The notes under the pieces are model-generated. The model did no database searches. It was not told the DNA's origin and saw only the letters and a program-made list of their open reading frames with translations. A stretch of DNA of 5,145 nt from ASMP01 sp035282925 (lineage in GTDB: Archaea; Nanobdellota; Nanobdellia; Pacearchaeales; GW2011-AR1), in NCBI GenBank assembly GCA_035282925.1, contig DATEUW010000001.1, positions 1 through 5,145 of the forward strand. The letters run 5' to 3'. Below, one piece after another: positions 4,739 through 5,145 of this stretch (positions within the stretch are counted from its first letter, which is position 1; each line of letters starts with the position of its first letter). The translations under genes were made by a program, and so were the position numbers.

Positions 4739-5145
4739 TTATATAATAGAATTTTCAATCTCCATTTCGAGAAGCCTGTTGAGTTCAACAGCATATTCCA
4801 GAGGAAGCTCTCTTATCAACGGCTCTATAAAGCCCGAGACTATCATTTTCGTGGCTTCCTGCTCTGATAAACCGCGGGACATCAGATAGAAAAGTTGCTC
4901 GTCTCCTATTTTTCCTACAGCAGCTTCATGGGAGACTTCGACTTCGTTTTCATCCACTTCCATGCTTGGCAGGGTTGAGGCCTTGCTCTTGTTGTCCAGC
5001 ATTAAACCATCGCAGCGGACGCTGGACTTGCAGTTCTTGCAGCCCTGCTTTACCTTTACAAGGCCACGGTATGCAGTGATTCCTCCATTCATGCAGATGC
5101 TCTTGCTAACTATGTGCGAGCTTGTATTAGGAGCAAGATGATAAG
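4739..5145 (-). CDS. sufB: SufB, Fe-S cluster scaffold, C-terminal 134 residues (5' end outside window)
   Basis: SufB is the cluster-building scaffold subunit of the SufBC(D) complex in the cytosol. The frame is open to the window edge, and the protein continues upstream; the internal ATG at 5092 is not the start. The visible end carries strong SufB-family blocks: HLAPNTSSHIVSKSI just inside the edge, TAYRGLVKV, SSVRCDGLMLD, PSMEVDENEVEVSHEAAVGKIG, QLFYLMSRGLSEQEAT, GFIEPLIRELPLEYAVELNRL. The QLFYLMSRG and GFIEP blocks favour SufB over SufD. The Cys of RCDG aligns with the essential E. coli SufB Cys405. Two further cysteines form CxxC just before it (GCKNCKSSVRC), and another lies at the end of SKSIC; these positions are not usually Cys in the homologues I recall. 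It is the most upstream suf gene visible. The promoter, and any sufD, would lie beyond 5145. Confidence 0.96.
   Translation of the reverse strand, partial: YHLAPNTSSHIVSKSICMNGGITAYRGLVKVKQGCKNCKSSVRCDGLMLDNKSKASTLPSMEVDENEVEVSHEAAVGKIGDEQLFYLMSRGLSEQEATKMIVSGFIEPLIRELPLEYAVELNRLLEMEIENSII

Noticed and set aside
4738..4794. 19-residue N-terminal extension of the hydrolase from an upstream ATG
   Set aside because: It would run 56 nt into conserved sufB codons and precedes the first hydrolase strand with unrelated sequence; the ATG at 4737, one base after the sufB stop, fits better.
1..5145. CRISPR arrays, insertion sequences, tRNA/rRNA genes, riboswitches or long repeats
   Set aside because: I read both strands and found no spaced direct repeats, transposase motifs, terminal inverted repeats or tRNA-like patterns; nearly every base is in a protein gene.

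Overview
The window reads as two convergent gene groups from a small-genome, AT-rich prokaryote. Several features lean towards an archaeon, possibly of the DPANN type (uncertain). A TTTAAATA box preceded by purines lies at a plausible distance before the second gene. Several starts lack a Shine-Dalgarno sequence, while others have GAGGTG- or GGAG-type sites. Genes are packed with overlaps of 4-14 nt or gaps of 1 nt. A candidate-phyla bacterium remains possible, and no rRNA, tRNA or other phylogenetic marker is present to decide.

Left part, + strand (1-1546). This begins inside the C-terminal half of a Cu(I)-type P1B ATPase (CPC, DKTGT, SEHP, GDGIND, YN and MxxSS motifs all visible). Two very small membrane proteins follow: a DUF2892/YgaP-like protein and an unrecognised two-helix protein with a Gly/Met/Tyr-rich loop. 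The last two genes are 1 nt apart. This looks like a metal (probably copper) efflux and envelope group.

Right part, - strand (5145 down to 1547). This is a SUF iron-sulfur cluster assembly operon, read right to left: sufB (only its C-terminal 134 codons are in the window), a small RBBP9/YdeN-like serine hydrolase, sufS (cysteine desulfurase), a sufU/iscU-type scaffold or sulfur-transfer protein, an unrecognised 89-codon gene, and sufC (ATPase). All junctions are 1-nt gaps or short overlaps, so the genes are almost certainly co-transcribed and partly translationally coupled. SufS takes sulfur from cysteine, the U-type protein accepts it or holds the cluster, and SufB with SufC is the assembly scaffold and its ATPase. 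No SufD or SufE is present in the window, and the operon promoter lies outside it.

The two groups meet with no spacer: the stop codon of the last + gene (TAG, 1544-1546) directly abuts the stop codon of sufC (TAA, complement of 1547-1549). The main points of interest are the two non-canonical, AT-rich genes set into the suf operon, the U-type protein with SufU-like residues but IscU-like spacing, extra cysteines in SufB, and the Met/Gly-rich mini-membrane protein beside the copper pump. I saw no mobile element, CRISPR array or RNA gene, and no stretch over 300 bases is without a gene.
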